A stretch of DNA of 15,953 nucleotides from NCBI GenBank assembly GCA_964534605.1, contig CAZHOS010000020.1, positions 1 to 15,953 of the forward strand, written 5' to 3'. How positions within the stretch are numbered: position 1 is the stretch's first letter; each line of letters begins with the position of its first letter. Made by a program: the position numbers and the translations under genes. The notes below the pieces were generated by a model. The model did not search any database. It had not been told where the DNA came from and was given only the letters and a program-made list of their open reading frames with translations. Positions 7,032 through 14,207 of the stretch are shown one piece after another. The DNA is from CAZHOS01 sp964534605. GTDB taxonomy: Bacteria; Patescibacteriota; Saccharimonadia; Saccharimonadales; VXPC01.

Positions 7032-8513
7032 ACCAAGAAGCTTGAGGAGCTCCCAAAGACTCCGGGTGTATATTTCCACAAGAATAAAAGTGGCAAGATT
7101 ATCTATGTAGGTAAGGCAGCTCGGTTAAGTAACCGCGTGCGCCAATACTTTCAGCCCAGCACCAAAAAGACCGCCGATGCCAAAACCCAGGCGTTGATCG
7201 CCGAGATAGTAGATACCGATTGGGTAGAGGTAGATAGCGAGATGGAAGCATTGTTTCTAGAGGCCGAGCTGATCAAGCGCTACAAGCCCAAGTACAACAT
7301 ACTCGAGCGCGACGACAAAGCTGGTAGTTACGTGCGTATAGACCGCAAATCCAGCACACCAACGGTCACTACAACTCGCCGCCCAATCGATGACGGGGCA
7401 GAGTATTTTGGGCCCTATCTTAATACTTATGCCTTGCGCCGTGCGCTCAAGTATCTGCGCCGAGTTTTCCCGTATTCTACCCATACAACACTGCCATCGC
7501 GTGCTTGCTTGCAGGTTCATATTGGGCTTTGTCCTGGTCCAGAGTCGGAAACTTATGACGAGCAGCAGTACAAAAAAGATCTTGGGCACCTCATTAGTTA
7601 CCTGCGCGGCAATAGGGTGGCGATTATTAAAGATATAGAAAAAGACATGAAGACTGCAGCCAAAGCCCAGCAGTACGAAGCGGCCGCCAAAGCCCGCAAT
7701 CAACTACGTTTTATGAAGTCCCTTAGCACCCATATTGTGTTTAGCGATAAAGAGAATCTGGACCTCAGCAAGGACCATGCCTTGGTTGATCTGCAGGAAC
7801 TACTAGGACTTGCCAAGCCGCCTCGCCGTATCGAGGGCTACGATATTAGTCATATGGGTGGTACAGATACTGTTGCCAGTATGGTCGTCTTTACTAACGG
7901 CGTGTCCGACAAGGCATCTTACCGTAAGTTCAAGATGCGCATCCCCGGTAACGACGACTATATACATATGAAGGAGGTCATCACCAGGCGGCTCAAGCCA
8001 GATCATATCAAGAAGTGGGGCAAACCAGACATGATTCTTATCGACGGCGGTAAAGGGCAGTTGGCCGCTGCGTACGAGGCCATGGAGGATAAAGGTGTAT
8101 CTATACCTATGATCGGCCTAGCCAAGCGCGAGGAGCAAGTCGTGGTCCTCAACCGTGCTGCAGAAACTAAGTTGTCTGAAGGTAAGCTGGCCAAAATGTC
8201 CGGCAATAGTGTGTTCAGCGAGGGCTTTACGCTAGTTAATCTGCCGATGAATGCCCATCTGGTCAAGCTGTTGCAGCGTATCCGCGACGAATCGCATCGT
8301 TTTGCGGTTAGTTATCACTCCACGCTCAAGGTTAGTTCTCAGCGTAAGAGTGCTCTGGACGACATCCCGACCATTGGCCCCGCTACTAAAAAGAAGCTAC
8401 TGCGCACCTTTGGCTCAGTTAAGGGCGTCAAACAGGCCCGCAAAGACGAGCTATCGTCGGTTGTAGGGCAGAAGAAGGCCGAGATTTTACACCAATATTT
8501 ACGAAAAGAGTAA
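7020..8513 (+). CDS. uvrC: UvrABC excinuclease subunit C
   Basis: A 497-residue UvrC, the nuclease that cuts DNA on both sides of a lesion in nucleotide excision repair, working after UvrA and UvrB (neither is in the window). The GIY-YIG domain is at the N-terminus (GVY at 16-18, YVG at 29-31), the UVR helix pair that binds UvrB at about 203-233, and the RNase H-like nuclease at about 265-435, with GYDISH (Asp275), IDGGKGQ (Asp342) and DESHRFA (His426). A helix-hairpin-helix domain ends the protein (445-495). It is about 110 residues shorter than E. coli UvrC, but no domain is missing. Of the four Fe-S cysteines of E. coli, only two have counterparts (Cys163 and Cys171). The start follows TATAAT by seven bases. 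Confidence 0.95.
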   Translation: MDRLTKKLEELPKTPGVYFHKNKSGKIIYVGKAARLSNRVRQYFQPSTKKTADAKTQALIAEIVDTDWVEVDSEMEALFLEAELIKRYKPKYNILERDDKAGSYVRIDRKSSTPTVTTTRRPIDDGAEYFGPYLNTYALRRALKYLRRVFPYSTHTTLPSRACLQVHIGLCPGPESETYDEQQYKKDLGHLISYLRGNRVAIIKDIEKDMKTAAKAQQYEAAAKARNQLRFMKSLSTHIVFSDKENLDLSKDHALVDLQELLGLAKPPRRIEGYDISHMGGTDTVASMVVFTNGVSDKASYRKFKMRIPGNDDYIHMKEVITRRLKPDHIKKWGKPDMILIDGGKGQLAAAYEAMEDKGVSIPMIGLAKREEQVVVLNRAAETKLSEGKLAKMSGNSVFSEGFTLVNLPMNAHLVKLLQRIRDESHRFAVSYHSTLKVSSQRKSALDDIPTIGPATKKKLLRTFGSVKGVKQARKDELSSVVGQKKAEILHQYLRKE

Positions 8514-8549
8514 ACCATAGTTAATGATTTTGTAATTATTTGAAGCCCA

Positions 8550-8583
8550 AGCATTGCAATGCTGGTGTGAGATAAGCTACACT
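8550..8583 (+). promoter_or_regulatory. 14-base palindrome overlapping a candidate promoter
   Basis: AGCATTGCAATGCT (8550-8563) is a perfect palindrome. TTGCAA inside it (8554-8559) could be the -35 of a promoter whose -10 is TACACT (8578-8583), 18 bases on. Both hexamers match consensus at four of six positions. The palindrome would then act as an operator for the small membrane gene downstream. It could instead be a weak uvrC terminator, but no U-run follows. Confidence 0.35.
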
Positions 8584-8639
8584 GAGTTTACCGGGTGCTA
8601 ACATTCAGTTTGCGCCCTCGACCCCTCCAAGGAGGAACT

Positions 8640-9116
8640 TTGATACAACGTACAGCCGCCCTCGTGGTGGAAAAGTTGAGCTGGCTGGTGCCCATTGTGG
8701 CAGTAGCTTCGCTCGTTTTTGGTGCGGTTGCCGTCTTCGGTAACTTCACCTCGGGAGTCCCGCCAGGGCCTGAGATTGCTGCAATCAGCAGCATCGCCGA
8801 CAACCTCGATCAGGTTGCCACTCAGGCTGAGTTGGTAGGTACAAACCAGGTTGAGACAGTCACGTCAAGTGTTACCACGCTTGCTGCAAACACCTCAACC
8901 TTCATCCCAGCTGCGCTTTTCGTAGCAGCACTCGCCGGTATCGCACTGTTTTTTCGCACGACGCGAAAACGGTTCGAGGAACGAGATTACCTTGAAAATG
9001 CGAATTCCCCGCCGAGCTTGATCCAAGCCCTCACCTCGAGGTTGAGACGAGCCATATTGGCTCTGAAGCGGGCCGCCGCAATTGTGGGTACCGCTGGTCT
9101 TGTAGCAGCAGCCTAG
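8640..9116 (+). CDS. Small membrane protein of unknown function
   Basis: I do not recognise this 158-residue protein. It has two strong membrane helices (about residues 14-35 and 89-107) with a polar Thr/Ser/Gln-rich stretch between them that probably faces outside. A basic segment follows (RTTRKRFEERD), then an Arg/Lys-rich amphipathic stretch and a short Ala/Val-rich C-terminal helix. I chose the TTG start because GGAGG (8631-8635) lies four bases before it; an in-frame GTG at 8595 has no such signal and adds a non-conserved-looking Pro/Arg-rich lead. The gene is more GC-rich than uvrC (hand count of one 60-base sample each: 57% at 8641-8700, 40% at 7621-7680) and stands alone between a possible operator and a hairpin-rich region, so transfer from elsewhere is possible. 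Confidence 0.6.
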   Translation: MIQRTAALVVEKLSWLVPIVAVASLVFGAVAVFGNFTSGVPPGPEIAAISSIADNLDQVATQAELVGTNQVETVTSSVTTLAANTSTFIPAALFVAALAGIALFFRTTRKRFEERDYLENANSPPSLIQALTSRLRRAILALKRAAAIVGTAGLVAAA

Positions 9117-9120
9117 GCGA

Positions 9121-9195
9121 CGGACGGCCGTCCGGTTAGGTTGCTGATCTGATCAGCGGCAACACTCCGGCGTGGGCCCGCAAGGGTCCACGCCG
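9121..9195 (+). other. Cluster of three strong hairpins, GC-rich
   Basis: Three stem-loops follow the membrane gene without an ORF. First is a perfect 14-base palindrome CGGACGGCCGTCCG (9121-9134). Second is 9140-9163, with GTTGC pairing GCAAC and an inner TGA/TCA. Third is 9168-9195: CGGCGTGG pairs CCACGCCG, then a G-U pair and CCC/GGG close a GCAA tetraloop of the GNRA type, giving a 12-pair stem. In 9121-9180, 41 of 60 bases are G or C by hand count. This is either a structured 3' UTR or a separate RNA ended by the terminator at 9245. Confidence 0.5.
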
Positions 9196-9244
9196 AGAGG
9201 GCACCATCAAAATCCTCCTGGGGTCATTTCCAAGGACACCAATT

Positions 9245-9267
9245 AACTACTCGAAAGAGTAGTTTTT
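9245..9267 (+). terminator. Intrinsic terminator after the small membrane gene
   Basis: AACTACTC and GAGTAGTT (8 pairs) close a GAAA tetraloop and run into further T residues (9265-9267). It ends transcription from the membrane gene and its hairpin cluster. Confidence 0.8.
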
Positions 9268-9417
9268 ATCTATCAGGCGACCAAATAGTCGTTAATCATT
9301 GGTGCGGGGCTCTTCCGAGTTAATCCTCTTGGGTCTAACGAGGTTTATCGACACACCTTAATATTCGACCTAGATTAATGCCCCTCGGAACATCTATTTT
9401 GTTCCGTAGTTACCTCA
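9268..9417. other. Non-coding gap with a long bulged hairpin
   Basis: No gene is visible here. The main content is a rod-like fold: CCGAG (9315-9319) pairs CTCGG (9384-9388), TTAATC (9320-9325) pairs GATTAA (9373-9378), and TGGGTC (9330-9335) pairs GACCTA (9367-9372), 17 pairs in all, with small bulges. AGGT/ACCT (9341-9344, 9355-9358) closes the apex. A competing pairing is GGGGC (9306-9310) with GCCCC (9380-9384). A second, perfect 7-pair hairpin, CGGAACA/TGTTCCG, lies at 9386-9406 beside the rlmH stop. Either strand could carry it: as the rlmH 3' UTR on minus, or as a separate RNA. Confidence 0.45.
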
Positions 9418-9867
9418 TTATTCATGGTGGTACGGATGATTATCTAGAATCGCTACGGCACGGTAGAGCTGCTCGAACAACAGTATCCGTGCTACGTCAT
9501 GGGCCAGTACAAAGTCGCTCATCTTTAATAGGATGTGGGGCGGCAGTTTGTCTAGCTCTAGCCCGTAGGAGCTACCTATTACGAGGCACACATGCTGGTT
9601 TTGCTCGGCACTCAGTAGAGCTGCAAATTGTTGCGAGTTATATCCCCGGCCTCTTTCGTCGAGGATAATTAACTTAGCCGCTGGGGGGACTTTTTTGGCA
9701 ACCTCCGCGGAAGCATTTTTACGGGTAGCTTCCCGACTGTCGCCTTTTTCTTTTATAACGATATGTTCAAACCGGTGGCGGTCGAAACGCTTTTGGTAGG
9801 TGTCCAGGAGGGCTTGCCACCTAGGGGCAGGCTTATTAAACGACAGCACAGTTATCTTGGAGATCAT
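9418..9867 (-). CDS. rlmH: 23S rRNA pseudouridine(1915) N3-methyltransferase
   Basis: A 149-residue SPOUT-class methyltransferase. RlmH methylates pseudouridine 1915 in helix 69 of 23S rRNA on assembled 70S ribosomes, using S-adenosylmethionine, as a homodimer. The trefoil-knot cofactor site is visible: LDERGRGYNS (about 69-78), LVIGSSYGLE (about 94-103) and the family tail LAHDVARILLFEQLYRA with a C-terminal PYHHE. Most relatives have IGG(A/P)xG where this has IGSSYG, a small change. Length is normal. The start ATG lies 23 bases from the start of the divergent membrane gene, with overlapping -10 boxes between and no Shine-Dalgarno. Confidence 0.93.
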   Translation of the reverse strand: MISKITVLSFNKPAPRWQALLDTYQKRFDRHRFEHIVIKEKGDSREATRKNASAEVAKKVPPAAKLIILDERGRGYNSQQFAALLSAEQNQHVCLVIGSSYGLELDKLPPHILLKMSDFVLAHDVARILLFEQLYRAVAILDNHPYHHE

Positions 9868-9890
9868 AGTCTAATGATATACTACGAGCA
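9868..9890. promoter_or_regulatory. Overlapping divergent promoters of rlmH and the YvlD-like gene
   Basis: The whole gap between two divergent start codons is 23 bases. On plus, TATACT (9878-9883) lies seven bases before the ATG at 9891. On minus, TATATC (9881-9876), or TATCAT (9879-9874), lies eight or six bases before the ATG at 9867. The two -10 boxes overlap, so polymerase can open this site in one direction at a time and both messages should be leaderless. Confidence 0.55.
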
Positions 9891-10274
9891 ATGTTAACAG
9901 GTTACTTTGGATATAAACTAATTGGTCGCTGGCTAGTCAGCAGTCTGGGCGTTTGGATAGCGTCGATCATACTGTCGGGCGTTAGTCTAGACGACTCTGT
10001 ATGGGCGGTATTGTTGGCTGGCCTAGTGGTGGCTTTGGCAAATGTCTTGTTACGCCCCATACTGATATTCCTTAGTCTGCCAGCACTGCTGCTGAGCCTA
10101 GGTCTCTTTATGTTAATCGTCAATGGAATGATAGTACTGGTTGCCGACTGGCTTTATTCGGGCTTGCAGGTCGACAATATATGGTGGGCAACACTTGCGG
10201 GGATAGTGATTACACTGGTAAACTATTTGCTGACATCATTTTTTGACTCACGAGGGAGAGAAAAGCATGAATAG
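9891..10274 (+). CDS. YvlD / phage holin family 4 membrane protein
   Basis: A 127-residue membrane protein with about four hydrophobic helices (roughly residues 10-29, 36-52, 57-86 and 97-117). The pattern NVLLRPILIFLSLPALLLSLGLF with Asn78 is typical of the family often labelled phage holin family protein or YvlD. In ordinary bacterial genomes these are chromosomal genes of unknown function, some linked to envelope stress, and not evidence of a prophage. It starts leaderless from the divergent promoter. Its last eight bases overlap the start of secG, so the two are probably translated from one message. Confidence 0.85.
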   Translation: MLTGYFGYKLIGRWLVSSLGVWIASIILSGVSLDDSVWAVLLAGLVVALANVLLRPILIFLSLPALLLSLGLFMLIVNGMIVLVADWLYSGLQVDNIWWATLAGIVITLVNYLLTSFFDSRGREKHE

Positions 10275-10485
10275 CATCTTCGATTTTGTCGCATTTGGAT
10301 CTGCCATTGTGGTAGTTATATTGGTATTAATACAAACCAGAGGTGCATCACTTGGTGCTGGCCTGGGTGGTGGTAGCAGCGACGGCGAATCAGTGCGTAG
10401 GGGGTCAGATTTGTCCCTGCATCGTATTACGATTACAACTGTCATGATCTTTGCCCTCTCGTTAATCGCAGGATTTTTAGTATAA
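10267..10485 (+). CDS. secG: Preprotein translocase subunit SecG
   Basis: A 72-residue SecG, the small accessory subunit of the SecYEG channel in the cytoplasmic membrane; it helps SecA-driven export. Two membrane helices (about residues 3-22 and 53-71) flank the conserved loop LIQTRGASLGAGLGGGSS. The ATG at 10267 is preferred over an in-frame TTG at 10243 because GGGAGAG lies six bases before it and the protein then begins at the first membrane helix as in relatives. The start overlaps the end of the YvlD-like gene. It shares a message with the solute-binding protein that begins 34 bases later, a plausible export and uptake operon. Confidence 0.92.
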   Translation: MNSIFDFVAFGSAIVVVILVLIQTRGASLGAGLGGGSSDGESVRRGSDLSLHRITITTVMIFALSLIAGFLV

Positions 10486-10519
10486 GTTTTGCTAGCTAGG
10501 GTGGACCAAAGCAGATCTA

Positions 10520-12310
10520 ATGAAGAGCATTAAGCCCAAAAAATTATTTGCCCGCCAGAAAAAGAGCGCAACCGAGCTTGGCGAGCGTGCCAACGAACAG
10601 GTAGACAGACATGTTGTTGGCCGCCTGCAGAGCTTGGCTCACTCCTGGCGCTTTGTACTAAGCTGGCTGGTACTTGCAACGCTACTGGTCTGGGTACTAG
10701 CGGTACAGACCAGAGACCTCAGCAGATATTACACCAGGACGGCCGCCATAGACGGTGGCACCTACGTCGAGGGAATCCTTGGTCCTGTAACAAACTTTAA
10801 CCCTATATTTGGCAGCACTTCTGCCGACCAGTCTGTATCTAGGTTGCTATTCTCTAGCATCCTAAAGGTCGATCAAAACAACCAATTGGTTAACGACCTG
10901 GCCGAATCTATCGAGGCGGACGAGAGGGCCGCAACCTTTACGGTCGTGCTAAAAGACGACGTATTTTGGCACGACGGCGAAGAGCTAGACACAGCGGACG
11001 TTGCGTTTACTCTGCAGTCTATCCAAGATCCCGATGCTCGCTCGCCACTGTTCCGCAGCTGGGAGGGCGTAGACTACGATGTTATCGACGAGCAAACTAT
11101 CGAATTCAATTTGCCGGGCAGCTTTAGCCCCTTCCCAACACTGCTGACATTCGGTATCTTGCCGCAGCATATACTGGGGGATCTATCGCCCAACCAGCTA
11201 CGCGGTGCGCAGTTTAATAGCACCAATCCAATCGGATCAGGGCCATTCGAGTTCCGTAGGATTGTCAACGAAGAGGGTACCGCCGAGTCCGACCGCGAAC
11301 TACAGATACAACTAAGCGCCTACGACAGTTATCACCTGGGCGAACCAAGGCTAGAAGGCTTTAACTTCTGGGTAGTCCCAGACGAGGACCGACTAAAAGA
11401 GCTGTTCGAGGACGGTCAGCTTAGTGGCAGTGGTGACATCGATGTTAGCTCTGCCCAGCTGGACAACCTAAAGGCGCAGGAGCAGACCTTTAGTTTAACT
11501 AGCGCCGCATTCTTGTTTTTCAAGAATACCAACCCCCAGCTAGAGGACGTTGAGCTACGACGAGCGCTGGCCCAATCTATAGACGTAGCCGATGTCATTG
11601 GGGCCTTGGGCGAGCCTGCAATTAGGATTAACAGCCCGCTGCTGCCAGAACAGCTCGGCTACAGAGAAGACATACAGCAGGTTGGCTTTGACCTTGCTGC
11701 TGCAGAATCTGCACTGGATGATTTGGGCTGGGTTGTCGGCGAGGACGGTCTGCGTCGTAACGACGGCGAGACGCTGGACCTGCAAATAACCTCCCAGGCA
11801 GACACGGTTTTCGAACCAATAGCTATTCGTATTGTTGACCAGCTAGCTAATGTGGGTGTTAACGCCAGCCTAGATCTGCGCAGCCGAGATGGCTACATCG
11901 AGAACGTTTTACAGAACCACGTCTACTCGGATATTGTTATCCACGCCATTAATATCGGAATCGACCCTGATGTGTACTCGTTCTGGCACTCTACCCAGTT
12001 TGACCCCAACTCTACCGTACGGTTAAACCTAGCTGAATATAGCTCCGAGTTAGCCGACGAAGGCCTTGACGGTGGGCGTAGCCGTGTAGAGGAAGACATA
12101 CGGTCCGATAAGTATCAAATATTCCTAGAGGCTTGGGCGGACGAAGTTCCTGCAATTGGTCTATACAGAAATAGTTACGATTACTACACCCTTAGTGGTG
12201 TCGAAGGACCGAGCGGTAACTTGCTAAGTACGCCCTTAGACAGATACCGCGACGTTACCGAGTGGACGGTACTAACAGGCAAAGAAGACGTCCTATCTAG
12301 CCCGCAGTAG
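10520..12310 (+). CDS. Family 5 extracellular solute-binding protein, membrane anchored
   Basis: A 596-residue peptide/nickel-type substrate-binding protein (SBP_bac_5). It should capture oligopeptides outside the cell for an ABC importer, whose permease genes are not in the window. A basic 43-residue cytoplasmic tail is followed by one membrane helix (44-63) and the binding domain. Family features include GTYVEGILGPVTNFNPIF (80-97), the VFWHDGEELDTADVAFTLQSI region and the C-terminal SFWHSTQFDP. There is no lipobox cysteine, and I see no cysteine at all, so it is held by an uncleaved N-terminal helix rather than by lipid. ATG at 10520 lacks a good Shine-Dalgarno; it is probably read from the secG message. 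A weak hairpin overlaps its stop. Confidence 0.88.
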   Translation: MKSIKPKKLFARQKKSATELGERANEQVDRHVVGRLQSLAHSWRFVLSWLVLATLLVWVLAVQTRDLSRYYTRTAAIDGGTYVEGILGPVTNFNPIFGSTSADQSVSRLLFSSILKVDQNNQLVNDLAESIEADERAATFTVVLKDDVFWHDGEELDTADVAFTLQSIQDPDARSPLFRSWEGVDYDVIDEQTIEFNLPGSFSPFPTLLTFGILPQHILGDLSPNQLRGAQFNSTNPIGSGPFEFRRIVNEEGTAESDRELQIQLSAYDSYHLGEPRLEGFNFWVVPDEDRLKELFEDGQLSGSGDIDVSSAQLDNLKAQEQTFSLTSAAFLFFKNTNPQLEDVELRRALAQSIDVADVIGALGEPAIRINSPLLPEQLGYREDIQQVGFDLAAAESALDDLGWVVGEDGLRRNDGETLDLQITSQADTVFEPIAIRIVDQLANVGVNASLDLRSRDGYIENVLQNHVYSDIVIHAINIGIDPDVYSFWHSTQFDPNSTVRLNLAEYSSELADEGLDGGRSRVEEDIRSDKYQIFLEAWADEVPAIGLYRNSYDYYTLSGVEGPSGNLLSTPLDRYRDVTEWTVLTGKEDVLSSPQ

Positions 12311-12335
12311 TGTCTGCGTGCAAGCTGCTGTTTTT
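12305..12335 (+). terminator. Weak terminator at the end of the solute-binding gene
   Basis: CAGTAG (including the stop codon) can pair with CTGCTG (12325-12330), one pair being G-U, around a 14-base loop, followed by TTTTT. The U-run merges into the TTGACG of the next promoter. The long loop makes it weak. Confidence 0.35.
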
Positions 12336-12365
12336 GACGTATGCTTATGCTAAAATAGTTATAAT
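12334..12365 (+). promoter_or_regulatory. Promoter of the FAD-linked oxidase
   Basis: TTGACG (12334-12339) and a perfect TATAAT (12360-12365), but 20 bases apart, longer than the usual 17. Transcription would start near 12373, leaving a 20-base leader that carries AAAGG before the GTG start. The stretched spacer is a feature of some activator-dependent promoters. Confidence 0.5.
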
Positions 12366-12392
12366 CGAAACAGTTTTAAGCAAAGGTAAAAA

Positions 12393-14009
12393 GTGGGCCG
12401 TCTAGCAAATTATTTACAGGAACATTTAATGGGGGAGGTGCTCGACGGCAGCGATGTTCGTCGTCACTTCTCGACAGATGCCAGCATCTACAAGATAGAG
12501 CCCCAAGTTATTGTCTATCCGCGGAATGAGCAGGATGTGCGCAAGCTAGCTAGGTTTTCTTGGCAGCTGGCCGAGAGAGGCAGATCCGTACCCATTACAT
12601 CACGCGGCGCTGGCTCTGACTTAACAGGCGCTAGCATCGGCGAAGGCATAGTGGTGGTGTTCCCAGCACATATGAACCGAGTTATCAGCATGGACCTCAA
12701 GAAAGGTCATGTGTCTGTCGAGCCTGGTGCAAACATAGCCAAGATCCAACAAACGCTCAATGTCCAGTACAAGTTCTTGCCAGCAACCCCGATGAGCTCC
12801 GAGTACGCAACAATTGGCGGTGCGGTAGCCAATAACTCGACCGGTCCTTACTCCGAAAAATACGGCCCTATGAAGAACTCTGTGTCCGGGCTGCGGGTGG
12901 TCCTGGCTAACGGCGAAGTTATCCATACCAAGCGACTAAACAAGCGCGAGCTCAGCCGCAAACTGGGCCTTGCTAACTTCGAGGGCGACATCTACCGTGC
13001 AATCGACGCAATTATTATGGACAACCAGGAGCTCATGTTGTCGGGCAAAGGAGCTAACTGGGCCTACGATCTGTCGGCGGTCAAACAACAAGACGGTAGC
13101 TTTGACCTAACGCCTTTATTTGTAGGTTCGCAGGGGACGCTCGGAATAGTATCCGAAGTAGAGCTTAGTAGCGAAGACTTCAACCCCCAACCAGCTGCAG
13201 TCCTAGCCTACATAAATGGCTTAGATAATCTGTTAGGCGTTGTAGCTAAGATCAAAGAGCAGCAGCCGGCCGCAATGGAGATGATCGATCAGTTTACACT
13301 GCGGCACATAACCAAGGTCGCCCCCTCAGCCCTTAAAAAGACCATTAACAAGAAGTCCGACTTCTTGTTAATACTCGAATTTGACGACACCAACAGTCGC
13401 ACGACAAATCGCAAGCTTAAAAACACCAAGGCAGCACTAGACGCTATAGATGCCGAGTACGTAGTAGGTCAGGACGACGAAATGCGCGAGCGCATCTGGA
13501 AGGTCCGCAACAGCATTGGCCTTATACTAACTGATGGCTCGTCCAAGGGGCGCCCGCTCCCAGCAGTCGAGAGCGCATCGGTACCGCTAGAATCGTATAG
13601 CAAGCTGTACATGGGCGCGGTAGACCTGTTCAAGAAACATCACATACCGTTCATGTCTTGGGGTAGGGTAGGCCTGGGGCAGCTTAGCACTATGCCAAAG
13701 ATTGACCTTTCCGAAACAAGCGGTCGTCAAAAGGTCCTACGACTTATGGACGATTATCACAAAATGGTGCTCAAGCTTGGTGGGCACACCAGCTCGGCAC
13801 ATAACTCTGGCCGTTTGAGGGGCCAATATCAGCCATTCGAGGTCGGCAAGGAAGCCTACGATATTATGCTGGCTGTCAAACAGGTCTTTGACCCCCACAA
13901 TGTACTTAACCCGGGTGTTAAGGTGAATGTTGGGCGCAAGGAGTTGGTGGGGTATATGAGGACGTCGTATACTTTGGGGCACCATTACACCCATCTCCCT
14001 AGGATTTAG
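12393..14009 (+). CDS. FAD-linked oxidase, D-lactate dehydrogenase / GlcD-like, with altered active site
   Basis: A 538-residue flavoprotein of the FAD_binding_4 plus FAD-oxidase_C family, whose members oxidise 2-hydroxy acids such as D-lactate, glycolate or D-2-hydroxyglutarate. The FAD domain shows ITSRGAGSDLTG (68-79), ATIGGAVANNSTGPYSEKYG (139-158) and FVGSQGTLGIVSEV (243-256). The C-terminal domain keeps VFDPHNVLNPG (498-508). The family motif GHxGDGNxH is replaced by GRVGLGQLS (424-432), and GEHG by SAHN (468-471): the metal-binding His, His and Glu are all gone, while His470 remains. The substrate is therefore uncertain. No Fe-S partner gene is adjacent. The GTG start is supported by AAAGG upstream and by reasonable distance to the promoter. 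Confidence 0.85.
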   Translation: MGRLANYLQEHLMGEVLDGSDVRRHFSTDASIYKIEPQVIVYPRNEQDVRKLARFSWQLAERGRSVPITSRGAGSDLTGASIGEGIVVVFPAHMNRVISMDLKKGHVSVEPGANIAKIQQTLNVQYKFLPATPMSSEYATIGGAVANNSTGPYSEKYGPMKNSVSGLRVVLANGEVIHTKRLNKRELSRKLGLANFEGDIYRAIDAIIMDNQELMLSGKGANWAYDLSAVKQQDGSFDLTPLFVGSQGTLGIVSEVELSSEDFNPQPAAVLAYINGLDNLLGVVAKIKEQQPAAMEMIDQFTLRHITKVAPSALKKTINKKSDFLLILEFDDTNSRTTNRKLKNTKAALDAIDAEYVVGQDDEMRERIWKVRNSIGLILTDGSSKGRPLPAVESASVPLESYSKLYMGAVDLFKKHHIPFMSWGRVGLGQLSTMPKIDLSETSGRQKVLRLMDDYHKMVLKLGGHTSSAHNSGRLRGQYQPFEVGKEAYDIMLAVKQVFDPHNVLNPGVKVNVGRKELVGYMRTSYTLGHHYTHLPRI

Positions 14010-14207
14010 CACTGGCCCGGAAGCAGCACCTGCCAAAGAGCAAAGCTCTTTGCACTGTGCTGATTCCGTCTTTGGCCACAATTGATATTTTATCTTTACG
14101 GTACGCAGTCGGAGTGCCATATGCACACCTCCTTTGCGTTCCGCAGACAAAATTCAATTCTGGCTCAAAGCCAGCACTAAATCTCCACGCTCCGATTGAG
14201 CTTTAAC
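14010..14207. other. 198-base gap with three hairpins, no gene
   Basis: No ORF worth calling. Three folds are visible. At 14024-14062, CAGCAC pairs GTGCTG and, inside a 4x4 internal loop, CAAAGAGC pairs GCTCTTTG around AAA. At 14103-14140, ACGCA/TGCGT, GGAG/CTCC and TGC/GCA stack as a bulged hairpin. At 14160-14174, CTGGCT/AGCCAG closes CAA; on the minus strand it is followed by an A/T-rich stretch and may end the MFS message. None has a proper U-run on plus. Confidence 0.4.

Noticed and set aside
8595..8639. GTG start at 8595 for the small membrane protein
   Set aside because: It has no Shine-Dalgarno and would bury GGAGG inside the coding region; the in-frame TTG at 8640 is directly served by that site.
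9378..9668. Plus-strand ORF of 96 codons opposite rlmH
   Set aside because: It overlaps the well-conserved rlmH on the other strand, has no ribosome site and no recognisable protein features.
10243..10266. TTG start at 10243 for SecG
   Set aside because: It adds a charged peptide before the first membrane helix; the ATG at 10267 has a purine-rich ribosome site and the normal SecG beginning.
9891..10274. Prophage, because of a phage holin family label
   Set aside because: YvlD-type proteins are common chromosomal genes; no lysin, integrase or structural phage gene accompanies it.
13737..14150. Minus-strand ORF of 137 codons across the end of the FAD oxidase
   Set aside because: It is antisense to a conserved C-terminal domain and continues into the hairpin gap without promoter or ribosome site.
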